From Iris pallida (lineage: Eukaryota; Streptophyta; Magnoliopsida; Asparagales; Iridaceae), in assembly GCA_029216955.1 (NCBI GenBank), contig JANAVB010012195.1, positions 62,001 to 126,000 on the forward strand: 64,000 nt of DNA. Direction: 5' to 3'. Of the stretch, positions 61,872 through 64,000 are shown piece after piece. A program made the position numbers and the translations under genes. Within the stretch, counting starts at the first letter, position 1. Every line of letters starts with the position of its first letter. The notes under the pieces are model-generated. The model was not told the DNA's origin. It was given only the letters and a program-made list of their open reading frames with translations, and made no database searches.

Positions 61872-64000
61872 ATGGCGCCCAAGTGATCAGCTGCTGAGAA
61901 GGGAAAGGCCCCCGCCGAACCCTCGACTCGTGTTGTGCCACGAGTATCTCGTCATGAGACGGGTCATCCTGCGCTTCAAGGTGAATGATGAACTATGATC
62001 AAAATCCTTTTTAGGGTTTTTGATGTTTTTAGACCTTCATACCTCTCTCTTTTTAGAGATTGATGGTATTTGTGCCACCCTTTTTAGGGTTTCGGCTGCA
62101 TATACAATAGTTTTCATTTTTATGAAAACTATACTCTTGCGCAATCGGTTGGAAAGCGCTGATAGAATGTTCGACACAATCCATCGATTTGCGCAAGTCG
62201 GTTGTGCCAGCGCAAACTGATGTCTTGCGCAAGTATGTTAGCGTAACCTGACGTCTTGTGCACGTTGGCTGTGCTGGCGCAATCTGATAACTTGCGCAAG
62301 CTGACTGTGCTGGCACAATCTGATAATTTGTGCAAGTTGACTGTGCTGGCGCAATCTGATAACTTATTTCACACAGCACAAATTGATGATATTTTGAAAA
62401 AACTTTTTGATTTTGCATATACTGATCCTTGCCTTCTTTATTGATGCAGTTAACCTCAGGAAAGATCCCAACTATGACGTTTTTGCAGGATCCCTGTCTG
62501 AACCTGAATACAAGGAAGATCTCTCGTATGTGATATTTCCTCAGTATGCCCTACCGTCCTCTCGGCAGGCTATCCTGACTGCACAAGATAATGACACTTT
62601 ACTGTGTCTGATGAACGGGCAGCCTCTTCAGACTGCTGACGCAGTCACCCATAAGAAGCCTTTGTTCTTGTTTGGTGAGGCTCTTGACAAGAATTCTCAG
62701 CCGAGACCTCGCATAGAACAGAGGAATTTCCAGAGGGGTGAGAAGACAATACTTCTGCTAGAAATCTCCAGATGCCTTCCTTTGTCCCGATATGCTTTTG
62801 CGGGTTATCCCAGAAGAATGGAATGGGACATAACTCTGCTGCAGCAAGCACGAGCGGGAAATATCTGTGTTAAGAAGGGACCAGACCACAAAGATATGTT
62901 CTACAGTTCCTCTGAGCGTCATAGCTCCTTACTCAGAGGATTAAAACCCGGTTGCATTCCGCTGAAAGATTCTTCCCTGCTACTCCCAGTGAGAACTCCA
63001 ATATTCGCAAATGAGTTTGCGAAGGTAGAGGGAAGGTATCCGGGCCAAGATCTGCGGCTGACAGGTCTTGTGAATCCAGATAGTAAGAGATGGATCTGTA
63101 TAACCAATTGGATATTGGTCCAATTTGAAGCTCGACTCAAGAAGATTGATCTGTACCAAGCAGTGTACGCCACTGTTTACGGCTTCCCTCCTAATCCTCA
63201 TCTATTCCTCGTATTGGCGGAGAGATACAACTACAGTACTGGGACTTTCATGATGCCATGCGGAGAGATTGGATTAGCTTTGTACGAGATAAAGTATATC
63301 TCTCACCTGCCAATGGGGGATATCCCCTATGAAGAGTTTGTCCCGACAAACTATGAGTTGGACAGACTGCGCCAGGAGAATACTGATATGGTAGCTGTCT
63401 TTGAAGAACTCCTCTGCCACTACAAGATTTGCTCTCTATATTACAAGAGTGGCACAGCCGGCACCTACTACTCCACTAAATGGTTGCCGTATCTTTTCCT
63501 CAACCATATCATATTGAGAAGAAGACTAAAGAGCATGAAAACTGCAATCCCAGTTTCTTCAGACCACTTAGCAATAGTGAAGTGATAGAGCTGATGGAGA
63601 CACATGGTGATATGGATATCAAGATTGAGGATGACCTTCAATATCCTCCTTTTAAGAAAGACGACATCATTGAAAGCTACATGAGGATGGGCTACAGGCC
63701 CATGTCGAAGGAAGCCCAGCTGGCAGGTTTCCTCACTTACTGGCTTCGACGATACGTCGTTCCTGGGGCCAGAGCAGTTGACCGCTTCCATCGTGGTGTA
63801 CGATTTGCTGCTGTCCGTCTGGTTTTCGGCTACCGGATGGATTTGCTGTCAGCAATGACATGCAGGGTGAATGTCGGCCTCCGTCTTTTCGTTGATTCGA
63901 TGATTCGGGAGAAAGGCGAGAAGGGAAGTTTTCCTCGGCTGGAACTGCCATACACCTATCTGTTTGGATGGCTACTTTTACACCATCCTTCTTTGATGAA
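61872..64000 (+). pseudogene. Antisense PMD gene of Tat-2, 5' part (runs off the window)
   Basis: Exon 1 is 61872-61980 (MAPK, then a TGA at 61884, then a basic Ala/Lys-rich stretch); phase-1 intron 61981-62449; exon 2 from 62450 to the window edge. Exon 2 contains the PMD core: GQDLRLTGLVNPDSKRW near 63045, LVLAERYNYSTGTF then MMPCGEIGLALYEIKYI near 63210-63300, and GFLTYWLRRYVVPGARAVDR near 63725. A frameshift lies at about 63495-63507. It is collinear with the Tat-1 gene but strongly diverged at protein level. That contrast (structure kept, sequence changed) suggests the gene was maintained while the elements were active. Confidence 0.8.
61981..62449 (+). other. Intron 1 of the Tat-2 PMD gene, with GCGCAA repeat cluster
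   Basis: Donor CAAGGTGAAT, acceptor TTGATGCAG. From 62150 to 62365 about five units of CTGGCGCAATCTGATAACTT / GCGCAAGTTGACTGTG recur. They occupy the same place as the GCGTAAA cluster in the Tat-1 intron, with a different motif. Confidence 0.75.

Overview
This window is intergenic, repeat-rich DNA from a flowering plant with a transposon-rich genome. The evidence is plant-lineage mobile elements only: chromodomain Ty3/gypsy, Tat-type gypsy with a plant mobile domain (PMD) gene, Ty1/copia, CACTA, hAT and a tRNA-derived SINE. Long (AT)n and (AAT)n arrays and AT-rich spacers fill the gaps. I found no intact cellular protein gene, tRNA, rRNA or CRISPR array. The species cannot be named from the sequence alone.

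The left and centre (1-40015) form one deep nest. The outer host is a minus-strand, gag-only gypsy element (5' LTR 35775-40015, gag 34114-35581, 3' end 12717 to 10102). A second, plus-strand copy of the same kind of gag-only element (4960-10101) appears to sit inside its 3' LTR. That copy's gag is interrupted by a minus-strand LTR element (1-4957). Inserted in the gag of the outer host, with a perfect TGCCC target duplication, is a 21.4-kb Tat-type element, Tat-1 (12723-34108). Tat-1 carries a decayed gag-protease on the minus strand and no reverse transcriptase or integrase. On the plus strand it carries an antisense, intron-containing PMD gene with its own TATA box (14001-26669). That gene is split by a 7.7-kb CACTA transposon (16915-24633, ATT target duplication), which holds three successive long palindromes and a 300-bp tandem array.

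The right-centre (41911-56568) is a second nest. A non-autonomous hAT element has exact 8-bp duplications ATCCCAAC. Inside it is a copia-like LTR element (42288-55952), and inside that a chromodomain gypsy element (45309-52640, ACCTT duplication) whose 5' LTR is fused to the middle of pol.

The right end holds a tandemly duplicated fragment of a short-LTR copia element with an initiator-Met-type primer site (57915-59090), part of an LTR-like sequence (58963-60734), and a second, diverged Tat element, Tat-2 (60735 to beyond the window). Tat-2 has the same antisense PMD gene, the same phase-1 intron position and its own TATA box.

The most interesting thread is the Tat/PMD system. Two diverged elements keep a spliced antisense PMD gene. 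Each also has its own short motif repeated in LTR, leader and first intron: GCGTAAA in Tat-1 (also in its gag leader ORF) and TGCGC-type motifs in Tat-2. This resembles a trans-factor/cis-motif pair, but that is inference.
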